A DNA stretch of 33,199 nucleotides from DASXYG01 sp036502625 (GTDB lineage: Bacteria; Actinomycetota; Actinomycetes; Streptosporangiales; Streptosporangiaceae): positions 1 to 33,199 of the forward strand of contig DASXYG010000116.1 in assembly GCA_036502625.1 (NCBI GenBank). The letters run 5' to 3'. This document shows, piece by piece, positions 1 through 6,871 of the stretch; position 1 is the stretch's first letter, and every line of letters begins with the position of its first letter. The translations under genes and the position numbers were made by a program. The notes under the pieces are model-generated. The model was not told where the DNA came from. It saw nothing but the letters and a program-made list of their open reading frames with translations, and ran no database searches.

Positions 1-234
1 CAACAGATCAGCCACCGCCGCCGGCGTGCGGATCCCACGGTCGGCGAACTCGCCCCGACCGTCGAGCTGGGCGACGGTGTAGAGGATGTCGTGCTCAGCC
101 TGGCGAACGACGGACTTCAAAAACTTGACCCGGTCGATCAACTCCTGACCGGACGCGGAGCTCGACACAACCCGCGACTGGGCCAAAGCCGCAAATACGG
201 CCTGCTCCGCGTGGGCGATCGAACTTTCCGACAT
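1..234 (-). CDS. DUF222 / 13E12-repeat family protein, N-terminal fragment
   Basis: The reading frame opens at ATG 234-232 and stays open for 78 codons until the window edge, so the 3' part is missing. The visible residues include the segment ELIDRVKFLKSVVRQAEHD followed by LDGRGEFADRGIRTPAAVADLL. This helical, Arg/Glu-rich pattern with a short G-E-F-A-D-R-G-I-R-T turn resembles the start of actinobacterial DUF222 proteins, which usually end in an HNH nuclease domain. Whether an HNH domain follows cannot be seen. Many DUF222-HNH genes lie in mobile or repeat-rich DNA. No good Shine-Dalgarno sequence precedes the ATG. An IS element ends only about 30 bases upstream, so the native promoter may have been displaced. 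Confidence 0.6.
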   Translation of the reverse strand, partial: MSESSIAHAEQAVFAALAQSRVVSSSASGQELIDRVKFLKSVVRQAEHDILYTVAQLDGRGEFADRGIRTPAAVADLL

Positions 235-266
235 GCCAACATTCTCGCAGCGACCCCCGACATTCC

Positions 267-279
267 TGAAGGAGCGGGG
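267..279 (+). repeat. IS inverted repeat, end downstream of transposase
   Basis: TGAAGGAGCGGGG is the exact reverse complement of 1758-1770. It lies about 30 bases from the DUF222 start codon and directly abuts the sequence GACATTCC (259-266), which recurs in the candidate guide RNA loop. Confidence 0.75.
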
Positions 280-308
280 TCGGTCAACCCCCTTTTGCTT
301 GGGGTTTT

Positions 309-529
309 TCCCGGGTTTCGGGCAGCGTCGATCGCGGGCGGAGTCAAGGCTGACCGATAGGTCACCCCGAAGGGGTTTAGCCTTGACGCCGCCAAGGGCG
401 ACGCGATACTCGACTCGGGAAAACCCGGGAGGTTGGTATTCGGTTATGGGTCGCTTCATCAGGTGGTTGTGCGGCAGAGCCGAGTGGTCCCGGCTGCAGA
501 CATTCCTTCGCCCTATAGGCATGAAGCGA
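309..529 (-). ncRNA. Candidate bridge/seek guide RNA of the IS element
   Basis: The segment between transposase stop and element end folds into two hairpins. Hairpin A: 309-318 pairs with 421-430 (10 bp), 327-330 with 411-414, 331-336 with 402-407, and 337-351 with 379-393 (15 positions, one mismatch). It has an 8-base bulge at 394-401 and a CCCC-GAA-GGGG tip at 365-375. Hairpin B: 451-459 pairs with 521-529 (9 bp), 474-476 plus 479-482 with 491-497, leaving a large internal loop (460-473 and 498-520). Bulge 395-401 (AGGGCGA) is complementary to loop 508-514 (TCGCCCT), so a kissing contact is possible. In IS110-family elements a noncoding RNA with guide sequences in internal loops selects the target; in IS1111 types it lies 3' of the transposase and is read in the same direction. 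The ends of the transcript are not determinable here. Confidence 0.5.
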
Positions 530-625
530 TACGGCGGGACCGGACACGGACCAATCAATTTGTCGACCACGCCTTGCGGGGGTCAGTCGGACCAGCGGTC
601 GGGTGTCCGGAGCTTGTCGGTGGAC

Positions 626-1690
626 TCATGCGGGCTGCTGGGTGAGAGCGTTGTCTAGGGCGCGGATGTGGCCGTCCCGTAACCCGTAGTAGACCAGGCC
701 CAGCAGTGTTCGGGCGGCGGCCACTTTGGCGATGTTGCGTCCGCTGCCGGGCTGCCCGGGTCGGCCACGCCGGTCGCTGATGCGAGTGCGGACCTGGGTG
801 ATTCGCGGTTCCGAGCTGCGTTGCACCGCCTCCACCGCGGCCCACCGCACCAACGTGGAACCCTGTTTGGTGATCCGTCCGCGACGAACCTTCGTGTCCG
901 ACTCGCGGTGGCGCGGGGTCAACCCAGCCCAGCTGGCGAGTTTCTCCGGCCCGGCGAAGCGCCCCACCTCGCCGATCTCGGCCACGAACACCGCGGCGAA
1001 CACCGGGCCGACGCCACTGATCCGCTGGACTGTGCGATAGCCGCGATGCCCGGCCAACAACTGAGCGATCACGTAGTCGAACCCAGTGATCTCGGTGTCC
1101 AGCATGTGCAACAACTCGCGCAACGACGAAACCCGAGCGGCGTAGGCCGGCTCCAGGATCAACCCATCAAGCAACTCGTTGCCGGCCGCCCCGAACAGAT
1201 CCGACATCGGTACCACAACACCACGCTTCGCTAAGACCGCGTGAATGGATGACTTCACCGAGCTACGCCACCGCGACAACTTCGCCCGATACCGCACCAG
1301 CTCACGCAACGCACGAACCGGCTCAGCGGCAATGTTCGCCTCCGGCAGACGCCCCATACGCAACAGATCCGCCAGATCAGCGGCATCGCGCTCGTCGTTT
1401 TTCACCCGCCGATACGAAAAGCCTTTCACGCCCAACGGGTGCGCAAGATGCACCTCAGCGCCCAACCCTTGCAGCGTCTCCACCGCCCAATACCAGCCAT
1501 ACGTAGCTTCGATCACCACCTTCGGCGCCGGCCCGGCGGCCACCATCGCCGTCCGTAACGCCTCCGGCGTGCTCGGGACCCGCACCATCGAGCCCAACCG
1601 CTGCCCATCAGCCGACATCCGCACCACCACCGTCCGGCGACGATGGAGATCAATACCCACGAACTGCTGACCCGCGTACGATTCACTCAC
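626..1690 (-). CDS. IS110 family DEDD transposase (recombinase)
   Basis: This 354-residue protein catalyses RNA-guided excision and insertion of the surrounding element. The N-terminal RuvC-like DEDD domain is intact: Asp14 (VGIDLH), Glu61 (VIEAT), Asp99 and Asp102 (KNDERDAADLA). A coiled central part runs from about residue 120 to 210. The C-terminal Transposase_20 domain begins at ISGVGPVFAAVFVAEIG and includes SWAGLTPRHRESD and the KQGS motif, which supply the serine-containing half of the composite active site in this family. The length is normal and there is no frameshift, so the element is probably functional. The start is GTG at 1690-1688, preceded by AAGGGAGG at good spacing. Confidence 0.95.
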   Translation of the reverse strand: MSESYAGQQFVGIDLHRRRTVVVRMSADGQRLGSMVRVPSTPEALRTAMVAAGPAPKVVIEATYGWYWAVETLQGLGAEVHLAHPLGVKGFSYRRVKNDERDAADLADLLRMGRLPEANIAAEPVRALRELVRYRAKLSRWRSSVKSSIHAVLAKRGVVVPMSDLFGAAGNELLDGLILEPAYAARVSSLRELLHMLDTEITGFDYVIAQLLAGHRGYRTVQRISGVGPVFAAVFVAEIGEVGRFAGPEKLASWAGLTPRHRESDTKVRRGRITKQGSTLVRWAAVEAVQRSSEPRITQVRTRISDRRGRPGQPGSGRNIAKVAAARTLLGLVYYGLRDGHIRALDNALTQQPA

Positions 1691-1721
1691 AGGGGCCTCC
1701 CTTGTTGTGAGTCATGAGCAA

Positions 1722-1737
1722 CCCCCAAGCATGGGGG
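1722..1737. repeat. Hairpin in the leader upstream of the transposase
   Basis: CCCCCA (1722-1727) and TGGGGG (1732-1737) form a 6-bp stem with an AGCA loop, 32 bases upstream of the transposase GTG and inside the element. It could affect read-in transcription or be part of the recombination end. The role is unknown. Confidence 0.4.
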
Positions 1738-1757
1738 AAACCCACGAGGAGCGGAGG

Positions 1758-1770
1758 CCCCGCTCCTTCA
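1758..1770 (-). repeat. IS inverted repeat, end upstream of transposase
   Basis: CCCCGCTCCTTCA is the exact reverse complement of 267-279. Bases 1748-1754 (GGAGCGG) also pair with 1760-1766, so this end can fold into a local hairpin. Confidence 0.75.
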
Positions 1771-1800
1771 TCGCATCAGTTCCGATGCAGATACCGTCGC

Positions 1801-1828
1801 TCCCAGAAAAAGATTAATCTTTTTGGGA
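1801..1828 (-). terminator. A/T-rich palindrome, likely terminator of the carnitine operon
   Basis: AAAAAGATTAATCTTTTT (1807-1824) is a perfect 18-bp palindrome flanked by TCCC (1801-1804) and GGGA (1825-1828), which can extend the stem with a 2-base bulge. It stands out in DNA of about 70% GC. It lies 42 bases past the thioesterase stop and outside the IS end, so it best fits a factor-independent terminator for the operon transcribed leftwards. A protein-binding site is the alternative. Confidence 0.5.
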
Positions 1829-1869
1829 ACAGCCACCTCGCTGTCACGTACCCCGCCGGGTGAGCGGAG

Positions 1870-2337
1870 TCAGCCGATGGCCCGCCCGGCGTAGTCCGGC
1901 GCCGGCGCGAGGTACTCGCCGAGCCGGGCCGCGACCTCCGCGGGGAAGGGGCTGGTCCGCCCGTCGGTGACGTGCAGCGTGAGCAGCTCCTCGGTGGCGA
2001 CGAGCGTGTCGTCCACCCACATCTCGTGGCAGAGCCGCAGCTTCTTCGCGCCTACCGCCAGCACGGAGGTCGTGATCTGCAGCTTCGCCTCCGGGCCGAC
2101 CTCGCGCAGGTACCGCACATGCGCCTCGACGGTGTAAAGCGAGGCGCCGGTGGCGGCCCGGTAGGCGTCGCCGAGCCCGGTGACATCCATCAGGTTGGTC
2201 GTGGCGTAGCCGAACACCAGCACGTAGTACGGCTCGCTGAGGTGCCCGTTGTAGTCGATCCACTCCGGTCGGACGGTGTCGGTGTACGTCAGCCCAGCGG
2301 ACGGCCCAGAGGACGGCTCAGAGGATGGCTCAGCCAT
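1870..2337 (-). CDS. cdhB: Betainyl-CoA thioesterase, hot-dog fold (CdhB-like)
   Basis: A 155-residue acyl-CoA thioesterase of the 4HBT hot-dog class. The signature is W-I-D-Y-N-G-H-L at residues 26-33, with Asp28 at the usual catalytic position, followed by the YYVLVFGYATTNLM helix and the EAHVRYLREV strand. In known carnitine catabolic operons such a protein hydrolyses betainyl-CoA to glycine betaine and CoA, which is the last step of the local pathway. The ATG lies inside the end of the carnitine dehydrogenase gene (8-base overlap), so the two are translationally coupled. The first 15 residues are Ser/Pro/Glu-rich and probably disordered. The specific substrate is inferred from the neighbours; the fold assignment is secure. 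Confidence 0.85.
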   Translation of the reverse strand: MAEPSSEPSSGPSAGLTYTDTVRPEWIDYNGHLSEPYYVLVFGYATTNLMDVTGLGDAYRAATGASLYTVEAHVRYLREVGPEAKLQITTSVLAVGAKKLRLCHEMWVDDTLVATEELLTLHVTDGRTSPFPAEVAARLGEYLAPAPDYAGRAIG

Positions 2338-3283
2338 TGCGGGCCTGGGCCACCGCGCGCTGTACGGCGATGATCGCCCGGTCGCGCTCGGCGACCAGTT
2401 CGGCCCTCGTGCGGCCGGCGGCCTCGGCGTCGCAGCCGTCCACCACGGCGTCGCGCAGCTTCGGGGTCAGCTCGGGCGCCTCCAGCCGCGTCCACGGTGA
2501 CTTCAGGGACGGGCCGAAGTGGTCCAGCATGTGGGCCATGCCGCCCTCGCCGCCGGCCAGGTGGAACGTCAGGCAGGGGCCCATCAGCGCCCACCGGAGG
2601 CCGGGGCCCTCGGTGATGGACGCGTCGATCTGCTCGACCGTCGCCTCGCCGTTGGCCACCATGTGCAGGGCCTCGCGCCAGACGGCCTCCTGGAGGCGGT
2701 TGGCGATGAAGCCGGGCAGCTCGCGGTCCATGGTGATCACGGACTTGCCGGCCACCTCGTAGAACCGCGACGCCCACGCGACGGCGTCGGCGTCCGTACG
2801 GTCGCCGCCCACGACCTCGACCAGCGGGATCAGGTACGGCGGGTTGAACGGGTGGCCGACGACCAGGCGGTCGGCGCGCTCGGCCGCGGTGTCCATCTCG
2901 GACATGCCGTAGCCGGACGTCGACGACGCGACCACGACGCCGCGCGGCGTGGCGGCGTCCAGCTCGGCCAGCAGCTTGATCTTGAGGTCGAGCGTCTCCG
3001 GCGCGCTCTCCTGGACGAACTCCGCCTCGGACACGGCCTCGGCCAGGGTGGGGGCCACGGTCAGGTTGTCCCGCGACGCGCGGGGGGCCAGGCCGAGCTC
3101 GGTCAGCGCGGGCCACGCCGCGTCGACCAGCCGCCGCAGCCGCGTCTCGGCGTCCGGCGCGGGGTCCCACGCCGTGACGTCGTAGCCGCGGGCCAGGAAA
3201 TGGGCGACCCAGCCGCCTCCGATGACGCCCGCGCCGACGCAGGCGACCCGTCGTACGTCCGCGGGTTCGGACACGAATTCCAC
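2330..3283 (-). CDS. cdhA: L-carnitine 3-dehydrogenase
   Basis: This 317-residue enzyme oxidises L-carnitine to 3-dehydrocarnitine with NAD+. It belongs to the 3-hydroxyacyl-CoA dehydrogenase superfamily. An N-terminal Rossmann motif (G17-A-G19-V-I-G22-G-G-W) binds NAD, VASSTSGYG follows, and the HPFNPPYLIPLVEVV block carries the catalytic His of the family. The C-terminal helical domain starts near PGFIANRLQEAVWREALHM. The length matches carnitine dehydrogenases and is longer than short hydroxybutyryl-CoA dehydrogenases. The GTG start at 3283 lies 3 bases after the stop of the cleavage-enzyme gene. The neighbouring cleavage enzyme and thioesterase make carnitine the best substrate call; another beta-hydroxy acid remains possible. 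Confidence 0.88.
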   Translation of the reverse strand: MEFVSEPADVRRVACVGAGVIGGGWVAHFLARGYDVTAWDPAPDAETRLRRLVDAAWPALTELGLAPRASRDNLTVAPTLAEAVSEAEFVQESAPETLDLKIKLLAELDAATPRGVVVASSTSGYGMSEMDTAAERADRLVVGHPFNPPYLIPLVEVVGGDRTDADAVAWASRFYEVAGKSVITMDRELPGFIANRLQEAVWREALHMVANGEATVEQIDASITEGPGLRWALMGPCLTFHLAGGEGGMAHMLDHFGPSLKSPWTRLEAPELTPKLRDAVVDGCDAEAAGRTRAELVAERDRAIIAVQRAVAQARNG

Positions 3284-3286
3284 GTA

Positions 3287-4174
3287 CTAGCTCCCGGACT
3301 TCAGCTTGAGGATGCGGCGGGCGTCGTCGGGCGAGGCGACCTTCGCGCCCATCGCCTCCACGATGGTCACGGCGCGCTCGACGAGCTGCCCGTTCGTGGC
3401 CTTCACGCCGCGCGCGAGGTACAGGTTGTCCTCCAGGCCGACGCGCACGTGGCCGCCGAGCAGCACCGACTGCGCGACCCACGGGAACTGCAGGCGGCCG
3501 AGCGCGAAGCTGGCCCACTGCGCGCCGTCGGGGAGCTGGTTCACGATCGTGGCGAGCAGCGCCGGGTCGGCCGGCATGCCGTACGGGATGCCCATGCAGA
3601 GCTGGTACAGCGGCGGGTCCTCGATCAGGCCCTCGGAGACCATCTGGTTGGCGAACCACAGATGGCCGGTGTCGAAGATCTCCATCTCCGGGCGCACGCC
3701 CAGGTCCCTGATCTTCCGCGCGCCGGCGCGCAGCCAGTCGGGCGTGGAGATGTACGTCGAGCTGCCCTCGCCGAAGTTCAGCGTGCCGCAGTCGATCGTG
3801 CAGATGTCCGGCCGGATGTGCTCCACGTGGACGAGCCGTTCGAGGCCGTTCACCAGGTCGGTGGCCGGGCCGTACGCGAACGGGTCCTCGACGCCGAACT
3901 CCAGGTCGCCGCCCATGCCCGCGGTCAGGTTGACGACGACGTCGACCCCGGACTCCTTGATCCGCTGCACGACCTCGGCGTAGTACTCCGTCCTGCGCGA
4001 CCCCTGGCCGGTCTCCGGCTCGCGTACGTGCACGTGGACGACGGTGGCGCCGGCGTTGGCGGCCTCGATCGCGGACGCCGCGATCTGCTCCGGCGTCACG
4101 GGTACGTGCTCGCTCTTGCCGACGGTGTCACCCGCGCCCGTCAGCGCGCAGGTGATGATCACCTCGTTGTTCAT
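3287..4174 (-). CDS. cdhC: Dehydrocarnitine cleavage enzyme (BKACE / DUF849 family)
   Basis: A 295-residue TIM-barrel enzyme of the beta-keto acid cleavage family. It condenses a beta-keto acid with acetyl-CoA; for 3-dehydrocarnitine the products are betainyl-CoA and acetoacetate. The zinc-binding HVHVR motif (His47, His49), the VNLTAGMGG segment and the GLEDNLYLARG motif near the C terminus are all present. ATG 4174-4172 overlaps the regulator stop (ATGA), so I place the start there rather than at the much longer open frame that runs on into the regulator gene. The order cleavage enzyme - dehydrogenase - thioesterase matches the cdhCAB gene set known from carnitine degraders. Confidence 0.9.
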   Translation of the reverse strand: MNNEVIITCALTGAGDTVGKSEHVPVTPEQIAASAIEAANAGATVVHVHVREPETGQGSRRTEYYAEVVQRIKESGVDVVVNLTAGMGGDLEFGVEDPFAYGPATDLVNGLERLVHVEHIRPDICTIDCGTLNFGEGSSTYISTPDWLRAGARKIRDLGVRPEMEIFDTGHLWFANQMVSEGLIEDPPLYQLCMGIPYGMPADPALLATIVNQLPDGAQWASFALGRLQFPWVAQSVLLGGHVRVGLEDNLYLARGVKATNGQLVERAVTIVEAMGAKVASPDDARRILKLKSGS

Positions 4175-5061
4175 GAGGCGCCCCTTCCTTTCGTCGTTTC
4201 CCTGATCGGCCCCGGCGGGCCTGACCGGACAGTCAGTTCGTTGGCGACGAACCCGGTGAGCGCCTCGCGCATCTCCGTGACCGCCGCGTGGCCCGCGCGC
4301 CCTGAGGCCGCGAGCACCTGGAGGGCGAGGCCGTCGATCAGCGCGGTGAGGCGTACGGACATCGCCTCCGGGTCGACGTCGCGGAAGACGCCCTGCGCGA
4401 CGCCGGTCGCGATGATCTCGGTGACGACCCGCCGCCAGTCGCGGTAGAAGTCGGTGTGCAGTTCCGACAGCGCCGGGCTGCGCGCCGCCTCGGGCCAGAG
4501 GTCCAGCCACACGGCCCACTCCTGGCGGAGGTCGTCGTCGTCGGGCACCTGGCGGTCGACGAGGTGCAGGAGCTGGCGGTGCGCGTCGCCGGCCGCCTGC
4601 ATGCCCGCCGACCGGCGTTCCAGCGCGCGGTCGAGGCAGTAGCGCAGCGCCGCTTCGAGGAGGTCGTCGCGGCCGGGGAAGTGGTAGTGGATGGTGGCCG
4701 TCGAGATGCCGCAGGCGGCGGCGATGTCGGCGACGCGCACCGAGTGGTAGCCGCGTTCGGCGATCAGCGCCACGGACGCCCGGATGATCTGTAGTGGCCG
4801 CCCGTCGTCGGGCTGGCGGTCGCGTTCGGGCTCGCCGACGGGCACGCCGCCGGCGCCGAGCAGCCAGCCCAGCTCGACGCGCCCGGTGTCGGCGATGCGG
4901 GTGATCTCGGCGAGGGTGAACCGGCGCGTGCCGTTCAGCGACCGGGACAGCTTGGACGGGTCCATCACGATGCGCCGCGCGAACTCGCGCTGGCTGCACT
5001 CGAGCGCCACGATCACGGAGCGGACACGCTGCGGCAGATCTTCCCCACCCGACGACGGCAT
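4171..5061 (-). CDS. XRE-TetR fusion transcriptional regulator
   Basis: This 296-residue protein carries two different DNA-binding domains. Residues about 8-68 form an XRE-type helix-turn-helix (SQREFARRIVMDPSKLSRSLNG, with the recognition helix at PSKLSRSLNG). After a charged linker (69-89), residues 90-137 form a classical TetR N-terminal domain (IIRASVALIAERGYHSV, ADIAAACGISTATIHYHF, DDLLEAAL). The remainder is a TetR ligand/dimer domain. It is the first gene of the carnitine operon and overlaps the next gene by ATGA, so it probably autoregulates the operon in response to carnitine or an intermediate. The inverted repeats at 5079-5132 are a likely operator. Ordinary TetR proteins are about 190-220 residues; the extra length here is the XRE part. 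Confidence 0.88.
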   Translation of the reverse strand: MPSSGGEDLPQRVRSVIVALECSQREFARRIVMDPSKLSRSLNGTRRFTLAEITRIADTGRVELGWLLGAGGVPVGEPERDRQPDDGRPLQIIRASVALIAERGYHSVRVADIAAACGISTATIHYHFPGRDDLLEAALRYCLDRALERRSAGMQAAGDAHRQLLHLVDRQVPDDDDLRQEWAVWLDLWPEAARSPALSELHTDFYRDWRRVVTEIIATGVAQGVFRDVDPEAMSVRLTALIDGLALQVLAASGRAGHAAVTEMREALTGFVANELTVRSGPPGPIRETTKGRGAS

Positions 5062-5078
5062 GCCGGAAAACCTACGCC

Positions 5079-5132
5079 AGGTGTTGAGAAAAACTCAACC
5101 CGCCTGACTCTGGAGTCGAAACCTCAACACCT
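5079..5132. promoter_or_regulatory. Operator/promoter of the carnitine operon
   Basis: Three copies of one half-site occur in 54 bases: GTTGAG (5083-5088), CTCAAC (5094-5099) and CTCAAC (5124-5128 plus flank). The first two form the palindrome GTTGAG-N5-CTCAAC. AGGTGTTGAG (5079-5088) is also the exact complement of CTCAACACCT (5123-5132). A further GACTC-TG-GAGTC palindrome lies at 5106-5117. The block is just upstream of the fusion regulator ATG and just after the stop of the preceding gene, so a dual role as terminator cannot be excluded. Confidence 0.5.
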
Positions 5133-6354
5133 AGAGGAACGTCCGGCCCTCGCCCCGGTACGTCGGCACCGTGCGCACCACGCGGTCGCCGCTGACCAGG
5201 TGCAACTCGGCGAACCGCTCGCACAGCTCGCCCGCCTTCGCGTGCCGCATCCACACCCGGTCGCCGACGTCCAGGCCGTCCGCGGCGCGGCCGAGCAGCG
5301 GCGTCTGTACCTCGCCCGCGCCCTCGTCCGGGTCGTACGCCAGGCCCTCGGGGAGGTACGGCTGCGGCAGCCGGCTCGGGTCGCCGGTGCCGGACGCCAG
5401 GTAGCCGCCGCCGAGCGCGGTGGCCACGCCCGGCCCCGGCTTGCGCACGACCGGCAGCGCGAACAGCGCGGCGGGGCGTGCGGTGAAGTTGCGGTAGTGG
5501 TCGAACAGCCGCGGCTGGTACAGCCCCGACCCGGCGGCCACCTCGGTCACCGCGCGCTCGGCGGTCGTCGACTCGACGCTGCCGGTGCCGCCGCCGTTGA
5601 CGAACTCCAGCGGCTCGCCCGCGTCGGCGCACACCCGGCGTACGGCCGCCACGATCGCGGCGCGCCTGCGGGCCAGCTCCACCCGCGACCGGCCCTGCAT
5701 CGCGCGGATGACCCGGCCGTACACCGGGCGCCCCGGCGGCGCGTTGCCCACGCCGGCGATCTGCGCCTCGTACGCCATGATCCCCGCGAGCCGCAGCCCC
5801 GGGCGCGCGGCCACGAGCCGGGCCAGCGCCGCCGCGTCCGCCGGGGTGCGCACGGGGGAGCGGCGCGCGCCCACCCGGAAGCGGCCGCCGAAGAGCTGGT
5901 ACGACGTGTCGACGTCGAGGCACACGCGCACCCGCGACGGCTCGGGCACCGACGCGGCGGCCTTCTCGACGAGGTCCAGGTGGGCGGGGCCGTCGACCAT
6001 GATCGTGATCACCCGGGCGGCCGCCGCGTCGCCGGCGAGCGCGGCCAGCGCGCCGCGGTCGGCGGTCGGGTACGCCACCAGGATGTCGTCGCTGACCCCC
6101 TCGCGGGCCAGCCACAGCGCCTCGGGCAGCGTGAACGCCATGATGCCCGCGAAGCCGTCCATCGCGAGCACGCGGTCGAGCAGGGCGCGGCAGCGGACCG
6201 ACTTGCTGGCCACCCGGATGGGCTTGCCGTGCGCGCGGCCCCGCAGGGCCGCCGCGTTGGCGTCGAACGCGTCGAGGTCGACGACCGCGAACGGGGGGTC
6301 GAGCGCCGCCGTCGCCGAGTCGTACCTGCGCCGGTCGGGGACGGATGTAGCCAT
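5131..6354 (-). CDS. Amino acid deaminase/aldolase, fold-type III PLP enzyme
   Basis: A 407-residue alanine-racemase-like barrel enzyme of the D-threonine aldolase / D-serine dehydratase group. Lys51 in IRVASKSVRC is the expected pyridoxal-phosphate lysine; VCLDVDTSYQLFGGRFRVG and the phosphate-binding FVNGGGTGS motif follow. The C-terminal domain ends with VWMRHAKAGELCERFAELHLV. Here the His is not followed by the usual zinc-binding Cys or Asp two positions on, so metal use may differ from eukaryotic D-serine dehydratase. The substrate is unknown; a D-threonine aldolase activity would yield glycine, which would fit the glycine-centred genes nearby. It is transcribed towards the carnitine operon, whose operator begins right at its stop codon. 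The start is ATG with a weak ribosome site. Confidence 0.8.
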   Translation of the reverse strand: MATSVPDRRRYDSATAALDPPFAVVDLDAFDANAAALRGRAHGKPIRVASKSVRCRALLDRVLAMDGFAGIMAFTLPEALWLAREGVSDDILVAYPTADRGALAALAGDAAAARVITIMVDGPAHLDLVEKAAASVPEPSRVRVCLDVDTSYQLFGGRFRVGARRSPVRTPADAAALARLVAARPGLRLAGIMAYEAQIAGVGNAPPGRPVYGRVIRAMQGRSRVELARRRAAIVAAVRRVCADAGEPLEFVNGGGTGSVESTTAERAVTEVAAGSGLYQPRLFDHYRNFTARPAALFALPVVRKPGPGVATALGGGYLASGTGDPSRLPQPYLPEGLAYDPDEGAGEVQTPLLGRAADGLDVGDRVWMRHAKAGELCERFAELHLVSGDRVVRTVPTYRGEGRTFL

Positions 6355-6393
6355 ATTCGCAGCCTGCCACAGTATGCGGCTTTTACGCGAGGA

Positions 6394-6867
6394 TCATTCG
6401 CGTTCGGCCTGTGTCACCCCGAGGCGGCGCAGCACCGCGGGCAGGTCCGGCGGTTCGAGCCGGTCGACGCCCGCGAGGTCGTCCGGATGCGCCCAGAGGT
6501 GGCCGCGGTACGTCTCCGCCTCGGTCGCGGTGAACCCGGCGGGCCGTACGTCCGGCACCCCGGCGAAGCGGGCGAGGAAGAACGGCTCGGTCTTGCCGAA
6601 CGGCGTGCCCAGCCAGGTGAACGTCCGCTCGACCGGCACCCAGTGGTCGGTGACGGCCGCGCCGGGCAGCCCCGTCTCCTCGTACAGCTCCCGCCGGGCC
6701 GTCTCGATCGGCGCCTCGCCGTCCTCGACCCCGCCCCCGGGCGGCTCCCACACGGTCACCTCCGCGACGCGGTCGTGCCACCCGACGAGCAGCACGCGCC
6801 CCCGCCCGTCGACGCAGACGATCCGTACGGCGGGCCGGTCATACGCGTCGTCGTCCACGCCGCCCAT
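6394..6867 (-). CDS. Nudix hydrolase
   Basis: This 157-residue protein hydrolyses nucleoside diphosphates linked to another moiety. The Nudix box is complete and canonical (residues about 45-67: GGVEDGEAPIETARR followed by ELYEETGL). The last part (HLWAHPDDLAGVDRLEPPDL) is common in ADP-ribose or mutT-like members. The substrate cannot be told. The ATG lies 4 bases after the efflux pump stop, so it is the last gene of the regulator-pump-Nudix unit. Confidence 0.9.
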   Translation of the reverse strand: MGGVDDDAYDRPAVRIVCVDGRGRVLLVGWHDRVAEVTVWEPPGGGVEDGEAPIETARRELYEETGLPGAAVTDHWVPVERTFTWLGTPFGKTEPFFLARFAGVPDVRPAGFTATEAETYRGHLWAHPDDLAGVDRLEPPDLPAVLRRLGVTQAERE

Positions 6868-6871
6868 GTCA

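Larger units (their letters stand above)
264..1777 (-). mobile_element. IS110-family (IS1111-type) insertion sequence, complete
   Basis: A DEDD transposase gene (626-1690) is bracketed by a perfect 13-bp inverted repeat, TGAAGGAGCGGGG at 267-279 and its complement CCCCGCTCCTTCA at 1758-1770. IS1111-type members of the IS110 family carry sub-terminal inverted repeats of about this length a few bases inside the true ends. They also carry a noncoding segment downstream of the transposase gene, as here (280-625). The outer limits are inferred from that family offset (about 7 bases on the transposase-5' side and 3 on the other) and could be wrong by several bases. No target duplication is expected in this family. 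The total of about 1.5 kb fits the family. Confidence 0.75.

Noticed and set aside
91..658. Open frames on the + strand in the IS 3' region
   Set aside because: They run antisense to the DUF222 start or through strong hairpins; they overlap each other in different frames and show no protein pattern.
2289..3659. Arg/Pro-rich long open frames antisense or out of frame to real genes
   Set aside because: They are by-products of high GC; composition is typical of shifted frames and they overlap well-supported enzymes.
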